Positions 34,291-42,247 of a stretch of 64,000 bases of DNA are shown piece by piece. The translations under genes and the position numbers were made by a program. The notes under the pieces are model-generated. The model saw nothing but the letters and a program-made list of their open reading frames with translations. It had not been told where the DNA came from and ran no database searches. Position 1 is the first letter of the stretch, and every line of letters starts with the position of its first letter. The DNA comes from Bradyrhizobium sp. B097 (lineage in GTDB: Bacteria > Pseudomonadota > Alphaproteobacteria > Rhizobiales > Xanthobacteraceae): NCBI RefSeq assembly GCF_038957035.1, contig NZ_CP152412.1, positions 3,282,501 to 3,346,500 of the forward strand. The letters run 5' to 3'.

Positions 34291-34536
34291 CTACTTCGCG
34301 CCGAACGCCTTGAAGGTGATGATGGTGAGGGTGTCCTGGATGCCCGGGATCACCTGAACCTTTTCGTTGATGAAATGGCCGATGTCGGTGTCGTGGTCGA
34401 CGTAGAACTTGACCAGCAGATCGTAATTGCCCGCGGTGGAATAGATCTCGGACGCAATCTCGGCTTCCGCCAGCGCATTGGCGACGGTGTAGGACTGGCC
34501 GAGCTTGCATTTGATCTGGACGAAGAAAGGAACCAT
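34291..34536 (-). CDS. Stand-alone Lrp/AsnC ligand-binding (RAM) domain protein
   Basis: An 81-residue protein made only of the Lrp/AsnC C-terminal alpha-beta domain (starts MVPFFVQIKCKLG, contains STAGNYDLLVKFYVD and ends ITFKAFGAK). It has no helix-turn-helix, so it is not itself a DNA binder. Stand-alone domains of this type form rings and bind amino acids, and may act on partner regulators. The ATG at 34536 has GGAGA about 8 bases upstream. It is divergent from thiD, with which it shares a promoter region. Confidence 0.85.
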   Translation of the reverse strand: MVPFFVQIKCKLGQSYTVANALAEAEIASEIYSTAGNYDLLVKFYVDHDTDIGHFINEKVQVIPGIQDTLTIITFKAFGAK

Positions 34537-34729
34537 CAAAGTCGTCTCCGGGGATTTCCGTGACTATAGGCCAAAAACGGGCGGCCAAGGCAAGGGGTCA
34601 AGGCAAAGGGGCAACAAGGCCAACTCGCGGGAAAGTCATGCGAACTTGCTGCCGATCGGCGGCCGGGCTAGGACAGGCCATGATCTCGTTCGTCATGGTC
34701 TCATTCGTCTCAACCGCCGGTCCCGCAAC

Positions 34730-35527
34730 ATGACGCCGGTCGCGCTCACCATTGCCGGCTCGGATTCCTCGGGCGGGGCGGGCATCCAGGCCGACCTCAA
34801 GAGCTTTGCCGCGTTCGGGGTCTATGGCGCTTCCGCCATCACGGCGCTGACGGCGCAGAACACCACGGGGGTCAGTGGCATCCATCCGGTGCCCGCTTCG
34901 TTCGTTACGGCCCAGATCGATGCGGTGTTCTCCGACCTCGAAATCGGCGCGGTCAAGATCGGCATGGTGGCGCAGGTCGAGACCATCGCGGCGATTGCCG
35001 ACGGGCTGAAGCGCTGGGCGCCGCGGCATGTCGTGCTGGATCCGGTGATGGTCGCAACATCAGGCGATCGGCTGCTGGCGGCCGAGGCGGTCGATGCGCT
35101 GAAGACCATGCTCTTTCCGCTGGCCTCGCTGATCACGCCGAACCTGCCGGAAGCGGCGGCGCTGCTGAACGAGCCGGTCGCTGCGAGCGAGGCTGACGTC
35201 GAGCGACAGGGCAGGCAATTGCTGACGATGGGATGTCGCGCGGTGCTGGTCAAGGGCGGCCATGGGCACGGCGCCGAGAGCATCGACTATCTGATCGATG
35301 GCGAGCGCAGCATTGCGCTCGCGGCGCCGCGCATCGCAACCGCCAACACGCACGGCACCGGCTGCTCGCTGTCATCGGCGATCGCCGCAGGACTCGCAAA
35401 GGGCGACGCGATGGAGACCGCCGTGCGCAGCGCCAAGGCCTGGATCACGGATGCGATCGCCGCCGCCGATCGCTTCGCCGTCGGCCACGGCCACGGGCCG
35501 GTGCACCATTTCCACAAATATTACTGA
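34730..35527 (+). CDS. thiD: Hydroxymethylpyrimidine/phosphomethylpyrimidine kinase
   Basis: A 265-residue ribokinase-fold enzyme making HMP diphosphate for thiamine synthesis. [20 protein letters not shown] at the N-terminus, the QNTTGV substrate loop, [24 protein letters not shown], and the late catalytic anion hole [13 protein letters not shown] are all typical. The ATG at 34730 begins the first strand; longer in-frame starts near 34505 overlap the divergent gene and are not supported. No thi-box (TPP) riboswitch is visible upstream, and no other thiamine gene is near. Confidence 0.93.
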   Translation: MTPVALTIAGSDSSGGAGIQADLKSFAAFGVYGASAITALTAQNTTGVSGIHPVPASFVTAQIDAVFSDLEIGAVKIGMVAQVETIAAIADGLKRWAPRHVVLDPVMVATSGDRLLAAEAVDALKTMLFPLASLITPNLPEAAALLNEPVAASEADVERQGRQLLTMGCRAVLVKGGHGHGAESIDYLIDGERSIALAAPRIATANTHGTGCSLSSAIAAGLAKGDAMETAVRSAKAWITDAIAAADRFAVGHGHGPVHHFHKYY

Positions 35528-35547
35528 CGCTCGGTAGCCTCGTAGCT

Positions 35548-35637
35548 GCGTAGCCCGGATGAAGCGAAGCGAAATCCGGGAACAGATCATCCGCGGACGC
35601 AAGACCCGGATTACGCTGCGCTTCATCCGGGCTACGC
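35548..35637. repeat. Inverted-repeat intergenic element, type 3
   Basis: A 90-base element with long imperfect inverted ends: GCGTAGCCCGGATGAAGCGA at the left and the near-complement ending CTTCATCCGGGCTACGC at the right, with AATCCGGG / CCCGGATT inner arms. The element wording is common in Bradyrhizobium intergenic DNA. It would form one long hairpin when transcribed and may end thiD transcription. Confidence 0.75.
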
Positions 35638-35812
35638 ATCCATCGCCTCTTTGAATGCGTAGTGTTCCGCCGCGATATGCAGCCACACAACGCCTGTTCC
35701 GCACAGCCGCGTCCGCCCATGTCGCCAGATTGTCGCATGCCGCTGTTATCCGCACTGGAGGGGCGTGCTGCTGATTCTCGTTAACTGTTAGTGAGGCCTT
35801 GGGTCGCGGGGA

Positions 35813-35830
35813 TCGTCATCGCCTTGTCAC
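35813..35830 (+). promoter_or_regulatory. PHO-box-like PhoB site before the plcP-like gene
   Basis: TCGTCAT (35813-35819), 4 bases, TTGTCAC (35824-35830): two 7-base half-sites 11 bases apart in direct orientation, close to the PHO-box plan CTGTCAT-N4-CTGTCAT. It ends 23 bases before the ATG of the phosphatase gene at 35854. Phosphate control of lipid-remodelling genes is known in rhizobia, so the site makes biological sense, though half-sites are imperfect. Confidence 0.55.
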
Positions 35831-35853
35831 AGGAATCTGTTAGGTGCACAGGC

Positions 35854-36666
35854 ATGGGAAGTGACTCCTTGAGTGAAGAAAGCCCCGAGCGGCGCTTTCG
35901 CACTTTGTTTATCTCCGATGTTCATCTCGGAGCCCGCGGTTCGCAAGCCGACCGCCTGCTGGACTTCCTCCGCTCCCACGATGCCGACACGATCTACCTC
36001 GTTGGTGATATCGTCGACGGCTGGGCGCTGAAGTCGAACTGGTACTGGCCGCAGACCCACAACGATTTCGTGCAGAAGATGCTGCGCAAGGCGCGCAAGG
36101 GCGCCAAGGTGATCTACGTCCCGGGCAACCACGACGAGTTCCTGCGCAAATATTACGGCACGCATTTCGGCGGCATCGACGTGGTGGAGAACACCGTTCA
36201 CACCGGCGCCGACGGCAAGCGCTACCTCGTGATCCACGGCGACATCTTCGATCTCGTGGTGCAGAACGCGCGCTGGCTCGCTCATCTCGGCGACAAGGCC
36301 TACGACTTCGCGATCCAGATGAATCGCTTCGTCAACTTCTTCCGCAAGATGTTCGGCGTTCCCTACTGGTCGCTGTCGCAATGGGCCAAGCTGAAGGTCA
36401 AGAAGGCGGTGAACTATATCGGCGCGTTCGAGGCGACGCTGGCGGGCGAGGCGCGGCGTCATGGCTGTGACGGCGTGATCTGCGGCCACATCCATTACGC
36501 GACGATTCATGACGAGCACGGCATCCGCTACATGAATTGCGGAGACTGGGTGGAGAGCTGCACGGCGCTCGCCGAGCATGAGGACGGCCATTTCGAGATC
36601 ATTACCTGGACCGACCCGGTGCGCCGGATCGCGCCAGTTCCGCGAGTGACGGCACGCGCTGCATGA
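35854..36666 (+). CDS. plcP: Metallophosphoesterase, PlcP / UDP-diacylglucosamine diphosphatase-like
   Basis: A 270-residue calcineurin-fold phosphoesterase. Metal ligands: DVHLG, GDIVDGW, GNHDE, HGDIFD and GHIHYA, in order. Annotation pipelines usually call such proteins UDP-2,3-diacylglucosamine diphosphatase, but in rhizobia and marine bacteria homologues called PlcP are phospholipases C that cut phosphatidylcholine or other phospholipids to diacylglycerol under phosphate lack. The overlapping glycosyltransferase downstream and the PHO-box-like site upstream favour PlcP. No membrane segment. ATG at 35854 chosen because it precedes the conserved core closely; an upstream start at 35791 would cover the PHO box. 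Confidence 0.7.
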   Translation: MGSDSLSEESPERRFRTLFISDVHLGARGSQADRLLDFLRSHDADTIYLVGDIVDGWALKSNWYWPQTHNDFVQKMLRKARKGAKVIYVPGNHDEFLRKYYGTHFGGIDVVENTVHTGADGKRYLVIHGDIFDLVVQNARWLAHLGDKAYDFAIQMNRFVNFFRKMFGVPYWSLSQWAKLKVKKAVNYIGAFEATLAGEARRHGCDGVICGHIHYATIHDEHGIRYMNCGDWVESCTALAEHEDGHFEIITWTDPVRRIAPVPRVTARAA

Positions 36667-37754
36667 CGCATATCCTGGTCGCGACCGATGCGTGGCATCC
36701 CCAGGTCAACGGGGTTGTCCGCACGCTGACCATGATGGCAGAGGCGGCGAAATCGCTCGGCGTCGAGGTGAGCTTCCTGACGCCGGACGAGTTCCGCACC
36801 TTCGCGATGCCGAGCTATCGCGATCTCCGGCTGGCGCTGCCGTACCAGGCCAAGGTCGCCAGCCTGATCGAGGCGGCCAGGCCCGACAGCATCCATATCG
36901 CGACCGAAGGCCCGATCGGGCTGTCGGTCCGCCGCTATTGCCGCAAACACGGCCTGCCGTTCACGACGAGCTTCCACACCCGCTTTCCGGAGTACGTCTC
37001 GGCACGCACGCCTGTTCCGGAAGCCTGGGTGTGGCGTGCGCTGCGCTGGTTCCACAGGCCGAGCCGGGCGGTGATGGCCGCGACCCCGGCGCTGGCCGCC
37101 GAACTGCGCCAGCGCGGCTTCCGCAACGTGGTCCTGTGGTCGCGCGGCGTCGATACCGCGCTGTTCCACCCGCGCGATGTCGATCTCTGCCTGCCGCAGC
37201 CGGTCTATCTCAGCGTCGGCCGGGTGGCGGTGGAGAAGAACCTCGAGGCATTCCTCGATCTCGATCTGCCCGGCACCAAGGTGGTGGTCGGCGACGGCCC
37301 GGCGCGGGCGGCACTGGAGCGGAAATATCCCGAAGCCCTCTTCCTCGGCGCCCGTCATGGGGAAGAATTGGCCGAAATCTATGCCGCGGCCGATGTGTTC
37401 GTTTTCCCCAGCCGCACCGATACGTTCGGTTTGGTGCTGCTTGAAGCGTTGGCCAGCGGCCTGCCGGTTGCCGCTTTTCCGGTCACCGGTCCCCGCGACG
37501 TGATCGGCGCGGCGCCGGTCGGCGTCCTCGACGAGGATCTGCGCCACGCCTGCCTGGAGGCGCTCAGCATCCCGCGGCAGGCCTGCGTCGATTTCGCCGC
37601 GCTCCACACCTGGCAGGCGTCGGCCCGGGTGTTCATCGACCGCTGCATGAACGTCCGCCCCGCGGCGCCCGACGGCGAGGGCGAGGCGCTCGAATTCGGC
37701 GCCGAAGAGCACCATTTCGCGGCCTTGCCGGCGCCTCAGCCAAACTCACGCTAA
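36663..37754 (+). CDS. agt: GT4 glycosyltransferase, Agt-like diacylglycerol glycosyltransferase
   Basis: A 363-residue GT-B enzyme starting HILVATDAWHPQVNGVVRTL, the opening used by the SqdX/MgtA/Agt group. The donor domain has VYLSVGRVAVEKNLEAFLD, VVVGDGPARAALE, and SRTDTFGLVLLEALASGLPVAAF with the E-x7-E pair. Its ATG overlaps the plcP-like stop by 4 bases, indicating coupled translation. Together they match the plcP-agt arrangement in which diacylglycerol released by PlcP receives glucose or glucuronate to give phosphate-free glycolipids. Sugar donor unproven; a GDP-mannose lipid mannosyltransferase is the alternative. Confidence 0.7.
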   Translation: MTHILVATDAWHPQVNGVVRTLTMMAEAAKSLGVEVSFLTPDEFRTFAMPSYRDLRLALPYQAKVASLIEAARPDSIHIATEGPIGLSVRRYCRKHGLPFTTSFHTRFPEYVSARTPVPEAWVWRALRWFHRPSRAVMAATPALAAELRQRGFRNVVLWSRGVDTALFHPRDVDLCLPQPVYLSVGRVAVEKNLEAFLDLDLPGTKVVVGDGPARAALERKYPEALFLGARHGEELAEIYAAADVFVFPSRTDTFGLVLLEALASGLPVAAFPVTGPRDVIGAAPVGVLDEDLRHACLEALSIPRQACVDFAALHTWQASARVFIDRCMNVRPAAPDGEGEALEFGAEEHHFAALPAPQPNSR

Positions 37755-37760
37755 AGCGTC

Positions 37761-37797
37761 TTGCCGGGTTACCCGCCGCCGCGATACAAATCGTGGA
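37761..37797 (+). promoter_or_regulatory. Promoter of the threonine dehydratase gene, apparently leaderless
   Basis: TTGCCG (37761-37766), 18 bases, TACAAA (37785-37790). Transcription starting 6-8 bases past the -10 box would begin at or next to the ATG at 37797, so the mRNA would have no leader; no Shine-Dalgarno sequence precedes this ATG. Confidence 0.4.
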
Positions 37798-38786
37798 TGA
37801 CGGACATCACTCTCAATCCACCCGTCGATGCTGCGGACATCGATGCCGCCGCAAGGGTGGTCGCGCCGTTCGCGGTGCGCACGCCGCTCCTGACTTTCCC
37901 CGTTCTCAACGAACGCGTCGGCACCCAGGTCTTCCTCAAGCCCGAGATGCTGCAACGGACCGGATCGTTCAAGTTCCGCGGCGCCTTCAACAAGCTCGCC
38001 TCTATACCGCAGGACAAGCGGAGCGGGGGTGTCGTCGCGTTCTCCTCGGGCAACCACGCCCAGGGCGTTGCCGCGGCGGCAAAGATCCTCAACATGCAGG
38101 CGACCATCGTGATGCCTGCGGACTCGCCGATCACCAAGCGTGAGCGGACCGAGTCCTATGGCGCCGAGGTCGTGCTGTACGATCGTGATCGCGACGACCG
38201 CGAGGCGATCGCCAATGGCATCGCCAGCAAGCGCGGTGCGACCTTGGTGCGTCCCTATGACGATCCCTTCGTGATCGCGGGCCAGGGCACCGCCGGCCGC
38301 GAGATCGCCGAGGACATGGCCGCGCTCGGGCTCGTGCCCGACATCGTCGTCGCGCCGGCTTCCGGCGGCGGCCTGATCGCAGGTGTTGCGACCGCGGTGA
38401 AGGCGAAATATCCGCAGGCCCAGGTGATCGTCGCCGAGCCCGCGGGCTATGACGATCACGCTCTGTCGCTCAAGGTCGGCCATCGCGAGGCGCATGCGGT
38501 TGCGCCGCGCACCATCTGCGATGCGCTGATGGCGATGATGCCGGGCGAACTCACGTTTGCCATCAACAGCAAGCTGCTCGCGAATGGCGTCAGCGTCTCC
38601 GACGATGAGGTCGGCGCAGCCGTCGCGTTCGCCTATCGCGAGCTGAAGCTCGTGGTCGAGCCCGGCGGCGCGGTCGGGCTCGCGGCGCTGCTGGCGGGAC
38701 GGATCGACGCCAAGGGCAAGAACGTCGTCATCGTGCTCTCGGGCGGCAATGTCGACGCCGACCTGTTTGCGAAGCTCGTCGCCTGA
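37797..38786 (+). CDS. Threonine/serine dehydratase, PLP-dependent
   Basis: A 329-residue fold-type II PLP enzyme that deaminates threonine to 2-oxobutyrate (and serine to pyruvate). The PLP Lys is in GSFKFRGAFN (Lys59), the phosphate loop in SSGNHAQG, and the glycine-rich PASGGGLIAG follows; EPGGAVGLAA and LSGGN finish the pattern. It lacks the C-terminal ACT-like regulatory domain of biosynthetic IlvA, so it is the short catabolic (TdcB) or serine-racemase-like form. It ends at a strong terminator shared with the convergent caspase-like gene. Confidence 0.88.
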   Translation: MTDITLNPPVDAADIDAAARVVAPFAVRTPLLTFPVLNERVGTQVFLKPEMLQRTGSFKFRGAFNKLASIPQDKRSGGVVAFSSGNHAQGVAAAAKILNMQATIVMPADSPITKRERTESYGAEVVLYDRDRDDREAIANGIASKRGATLVRPYDDPFVIAGQGTAGREIAEDMAALGLVPDIVVAPASGGGLIAGVATAVKAKYPQAQVIVAEPAGYDDHALSLKVGHREAHAVAPRTICDALMAMMPGELTFAINSKLLANGVSVSDDEVGAAVAFAYRELKLVVEPGGAVGLAALLAGRIDAKGKNVVIVLSGGNVDADLFAKLVA

Positions 38787-38808
38787 GACCAGCGTCTCGA
38801 AGAGAAAT

Positions 38809-38842
38809 GGGGGCAGGGCGGTCGTCGCTCTGCCCCCGTTTC
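38809..38842. terminator. Bidirectional hairpin terminator
   Basis: A 12-bp stem with one G-T pair: GGGGGCAGGGCG (38809-38820) and CGCTCTGCCCCC (38826-38837), loop GTCGT, followed by GTTTCG, between convergent genes. Confidence 0.75.
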
Positions 38843-38860
38843 GTTGTGGAGCGCGGCTGA

Positions 38861-40417
38861 TCAGTGCCTGAAGCCGCCACGGTGGCTGCCGCCCATTCCG
38901 CCGAGAGAGCCGGACGGACTTGGGTGAAACGCTGTATGGCTACCACCCGATCCCGTCCGGTTGACTCGCGTGCTCTGCCGCTCGGCGCGGAAGTGCTGCC
39001 CGCTGTTATCTTTCATGATCCGGTTCGACGTGGTGTTGCCGGCATTCGCGGCAGGAAGGCTTGCGACCTTGCCCTTGCCGATTGAGCTTGGCATGCCGAC
39101 CGGCTTCGCTCCAGGCGCAGGCATGGTCACGATCTTGCCGACGGCACCTTGCGCGCCGGCATTGATCGGCCCGAAGGCTGGACGACTGGAAAGCCGCGTG
39201 AACTGCATCAGCGGGATTGCTTTCGGCTGCGCCTGCAGCTTCAACGCCGACTGCGTGTAGGGGCTGTTGCCGAAATTGTCGTGGAAGGTCTTGTAGGCGA
39301 ACGGCGTGTTGGCGAGCACCGCCTTGTGCCAGGCCGCGACCTGCAACCAGTTCGTCAGCAGGAAGCGAATGCGGTCGCAGAGCGGATCGCGCGGATAGAG
39401 CCGGATGAATTCCTCATAGTATTCCGGCCGCCCCTCCGACAGCACGAAATCATAGGCCTGGCGCACCGACCGGTTCGGCAGGTTCGATGCCATCTGTACG
39501 ACCGGACCATTCGCCGGTGCACGCGCCGACGCGACCGCGGTGTCGCCGAAGAAATAGAAGTCGGAGGTCAGCGACGAACTTTCCCAGGGTGTCTGCCGGC
39601 CGTCGGTCGTCGAGTTGACGTCGAGGCGAATGCGCTTGAACAGCTGCTCGATCGGCAGATTGGGCTCGCGCGCCAGACGCAGGAAGGCGTTGGTGTAGGG
39701 GCTGTGGCCGTTACTGCCGTCCTGCGCTTCCATGCCGGGCGCGGTCGAATAGCCGACGATCGAGCCGTTCGGGGCATCGACGACGGCAAGGCCGCGGCCG
39801 GCATCGCTGACGTTCGGAAACGGGTTGTTGCGGCAGGCATCGAGCACCACGATGCGCATCCGGCTCGGGACGTTCTCGAGCGTGCCCATCACGTCGACGA
39901 GGCGCACCGCATTGCCGTCGAGGTCGGACGGCGTTGCGATCTTGGCATCGACCGGAATCAGATAGTTCTCGCCGGCGAGCTGCACGCCGTGGCCGGCGTA
40001 ATAGATCATCGCGACCGTGCCGGGGCCGCGCGCCGCGACCTTGTCGGAAAAATCCTGCAACACCTTCACCATGTCGCCCTGCCTGAGGTCGGTCGCGGCG
40101 ATCACCTCGAAGCCGGCCGTGTTCAACAGCTCGGCCATCGACTGCGCGTCATTGCCGGGATTGGCGAGCTTCGGCGCATTCTCGTAGTTCGCATTGCCGA
40201 TCACGAGCGCGACGCGCTGCTCGGGGCCGCGTCGCGCTGCCGGCGCTGCTGTGGCAGGCGTCGCCGGCGAAGCGGCTTGATCGATCGATTGTGCCGGCGT
40301 CTGCGTTGCATTGCCGACGGTGACGCCGCTGGTCTCGGCAGATGCTGTGTCCGATACACCGAGGCTCAGCAGACCGAGCAATGCGGCAGATATCATGATG
40401 GATGTCAGGCGGACCAT
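38861..40417 (-). CDS. Exported caspase-family (C14) peptidase-like protein
   Basis: A 518-residue protein with an N-terminal signal or anchor (ISAALLGLLSLGVSDTASA), a Pro/Ala linker, and a caspase-like domain from residue 68: RVALVIGNANY, the catalytic His143 in IYYAGHG and Cys195 in VVLDACRNNPF. A helical middle region includes RQAYDFVLSEG and DRIRFLLTNW, and the last 90 residues are rich in Gly, Ser, His and Arg, ending GGSHRGGFRH. GGGAGCG precedes the ATG. It should act outside the cytoplasm. Orthocaspase-type Arg/Lys specificity is possible; its targets are unknown. Confidence 0.87.
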   Translation of the reverse strand: MVRLTSIMISAALLGLLSLGVSDTASAETSGVTVGNATQTPAQSIDQAASPATPATAAPAARRGPEQRVALVIGNANYENAPKLANPGNDAQSMAELLNTAGFEVIAATDLRQGDMVKVLQDFSDKVAARGPGTVAMIYYAGHGVQLAGENYLIPVDAKIATPSDLDGNAVRLVDVMGTLENVPSRMRIVVLDACRNNPFPNVSDAGRGLAVVDAPNGSIVGYSTAPGMEAQDGSNGHSPYTNAFLRLAREPNLPIEQLFKRIRLDVNSTTDGRQTPWESSSLTSDFYFFGDTAVASARAPANGPVVQMASNLPNRSVRQAYDFVLSEGRPEYYEEFIRLYPRDPLCDRIRFLLTNWLQVAAWHKAVLANTPFAYKTFHDNFGNSPYTQSALKLQAQPKAIPLMQFTRLSSRPAFGPINAGAQGAVGKIVTMPAPGAKPVGMPSSIGKGKVASLPAANAGNTTSNRIMKDNSGQHFRAERQSTRVNRTGSGGSHTAFHPSPSGSLGGMGGSHRGGFRH

Positions 40418-40536
40418 CGCGCGCTCCCAAAAGCTGGTCCCGGTGCAGGACCGGTCGCGGGGAGGCTAGGCGCGGACACGCCCGCCGTACGTGAGCTGGG
40501 TCACGCTGCGCGGGTGGTCAATGGCAGAAAACCGCC

Positions 40537-40890
40537 TCAAGGGAAGCTGCGGATGACTTCGATCGGCCCGACGATTGCAGCATTGAACGCCGGCAGGTCG
40601 TCCGCAGGGATCCAGTATTCGAGATGCGCGTGGCCGCCAGCCTCTTGCACATCATAGCGATCGATGAAGCTTCGCTTGACCCGAAACCGTGTGACGAATC
40701 CGGTGCCACTTGCGGGCACGTTCCAGTCGCGCGCGATCTTTGCGGCGTACTCTTCCGTCAGGACCGGATAGAAGATCGGTTGATCGGGAAGCCGCGGCGG
40801 AAAGGCACGCATGCCACTCTGCTCGATCAGGGCGAGCTCCTGGGGGCCCACAGGTCGCCAAAGAGTGATCGTGTCGGCTTCGTCGGGCAT
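40537..40890 (-). CDS. ADP-ribosylation/crystallin J1-like small protein
   Basis: A 117-residue cytoplasmic protein with ITLWRPVGPQELALIEQSG at the N-terminus, PPRLPDQPIFYPVLTEEYA, ARDWNVPASG, VTRFRVKRSF and EYWIPADDL. Proteins with this pattern are widespread and named ADP-ribosylation/crystallin J1 in databases, without known activity; the name reflects a weak historical match, not a shown hydrolase. No ADP-ribosylglycohydrolase metal motif is seen. It lies between the caspase-like gene and the Ala/Pro-rich protein gene, all on the minus strand. Confidence 0.65.
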   Translation of the reverse strand: MPDEADTITLWRPVGPQELALIEQSGMRAFPPRLPDQPIFYPVLTEEYAAKIARDWNVPASGTGFVTRFRVKRSFIDRYDVQEAGGHAHLEYWIPADDLPAFNAAIVGPIEVIRSFP

Positions 40891-40900
40891 CGGACCGCGC

Positions 40901-42172
40901 TTACGAGAAGAACGCGATTCTCTCGACCTGGGTCATGCGGCGGATCGGCGCGAGGGGATCGTTGGCTGCGACGCGCGGCTTTTTCAAAAGGCCGCTCGCG
41001 ATGATGGTCGAACCGAGCGAGACTTCTGCTGCGGGAGCGACGGCAGCCTCCACGGTGGGTGGGAGGGGCGGCGGCACGGCTACCGGAGCCACAGCAATCG
41101 GTGCTGCGGCCATCGGTGGCGGCTCGACCTTGACCTCGATCGGCTCGGGCGCCGGTGCGGGCTCGGGCTGAATGGCCGGTGCGACCATCTCGGGCTCGTC
41201 AGCCATCGCCTCGGCGACGCGCATCTCCTCGGCAAGGTGCATCTCTTCGGCGATCGCTTCTTCGTCGATCGGATCGGGCGCGCCCATCTCCATCGCGATG
41301 AGGTCGAGCACCGCTTCGTCCTGGGCGTCAGCGGCGGCCTCGGTGACGCGGGCGAGCTCTGCGGCTTCGGCTTCGGCCAGCGCAGCCTCCGCCTTGAGCC
41401 ATGCTTCGTTCGGCTCCGGCATTGCGGCCGCGGTAGCCTCAATGCTCGGCGGTGCAACGGCCTCCTGAGGCGGCGCCGGCGGCGTGGCGGCCATGGTGGC
41501 GTCGGGCGCAGCGCTCTCGGCGGCAGCGCTTTCCGCCACTGGTTGCGGCGAGGGGGCAGCAGCGAGCGGTTCCGCCACCGGTGCTTCGGTAACGTCAGGT
41601 TCGGCCGCAGGCGTTTCCGCCTTGTCCGGATCGAATTCGTTGAGCCGGCGGGCCAGCGCCGCGAAAGCGGCATCCAGCACGGCCTTGGCGTCGTCCATCG
41701 AAACCTGGGTCGCACCGGCCTCGATCGCGCTGGCCTGCGAATCGATGATGTCGCAGATCCGGCCGTCATTGCCGATCTCGCGCAGCCGCCAGGAGATCTC
41801 CCGAATCACCCGCACGCCCTTGCGAACCGGCGCGAGGTTTGGCTCGAAGCTGATGCCGTCGAGCGCCGCGATGGCCGAGGCCTGGGCCGCCTCGATCGCG
41901 CCGCGCAGGGCGGCCAGCGCCTGCGCCAGCTGCTCGTCCCTGATGGCCGCTGCGGCGGCTTGCCGCTGCGCGCTGAGACTGTCCTCGATCCGCGCCACGG
42001 CATCGAGCACCATGCGGGTGTCGGCGTTGCGGTTGCGCTTGGCGTATTCGCCGAGGAACCAGCGGCCCCGCGAGGTCTCCATGAAGGCCGCGCTGATCGC
42101 AGCATAGTCCTCCTCGCTCGGCAGGGCGGCGCGGGCGGATATCGGCGACAGGGCGAATGCTTCTTCGGCCAT
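40901..42172 (-). CDS. Ala/Pro/Glu-rich protein with conserved ends, function unknown
   Basis: A 423-residue acidic protein. Residues 1 to about 175 are helical and protein-like (FMETSRGRWFLGEYAKRNRN, VRVIREISWRLREIGND), the middle 200 residues are low-complexity Ala/Pro/Glu with an AEAMADEPEM type helix region, and the end is DPLAPIRRMTQVERIAFFS. The conserved helical start and end with a disordered middle suggest a scaffold or adaptor protein. GGAGAGA before the ATG at 42172 fixes the start. Only 10 bases separate its stop from the next minus-strand gene. I cannot name the family. Confidence 0.6.
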   Translation of the reverse strand: MAEEAFALSPISARAALPSEEDYAAISAAFMETSRGRWFLGEYAKRNRNADTRMVLDAVARIEDSLSAQRQAAAAAIRDEQLAQALAALRGAIEAAQASAIAALDGISFEPNLAPVRKGVRVIREISWRLREIGNDGRICDIIDSQASAIEAGATQVSMDDAKAVLDAAFAALARRLNEFDPDKAETPAAEPDVTEAPVAEPLAAAPSPQPVAESAAAESAAPDATMAATPPAPPQEAVAPPSIEATAAAMPEPNEAWLKAEAALAEAEAAELARVTEAAADAQDEAVLDLIAMEMGAPDPIDEEAIAEEMHLAEEMRVAEAMADEPEMVAPAIQPEPAPAPEPIEVKVEPPPMAAAPIAVAPVAVPPPLPPTVEAAVAPAAEVSLGSTIIASGLLKKPRVAANDPLAPIRRMTQVERIAFFS

Positions 42173-42247
42173 CACAATCTCTCCGCGCAAATCACTGCGC
42201 GTTACGCTAACGATCACCACGATATCGCGCGAATCGCAATTGAATTG

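Larger units (their letters stand above)
35528..35853. other. Intergenic stretch between thiD and the plcP-like gene
   Basis: These 326 bases hold the type 3 repeat (35548-35637) and the PHO-box-like direct repeat (35813-35830). No gene is supported between them. Confidence 0.6.

Noticed and set aside
34505-34729. Longer thiD start on the plus strand
   Set aside because: It would overlap the divergent AsnC-domain gene start and add 75 residues absent from Thi[17 protein letters not shown] is the natural N-terminus.
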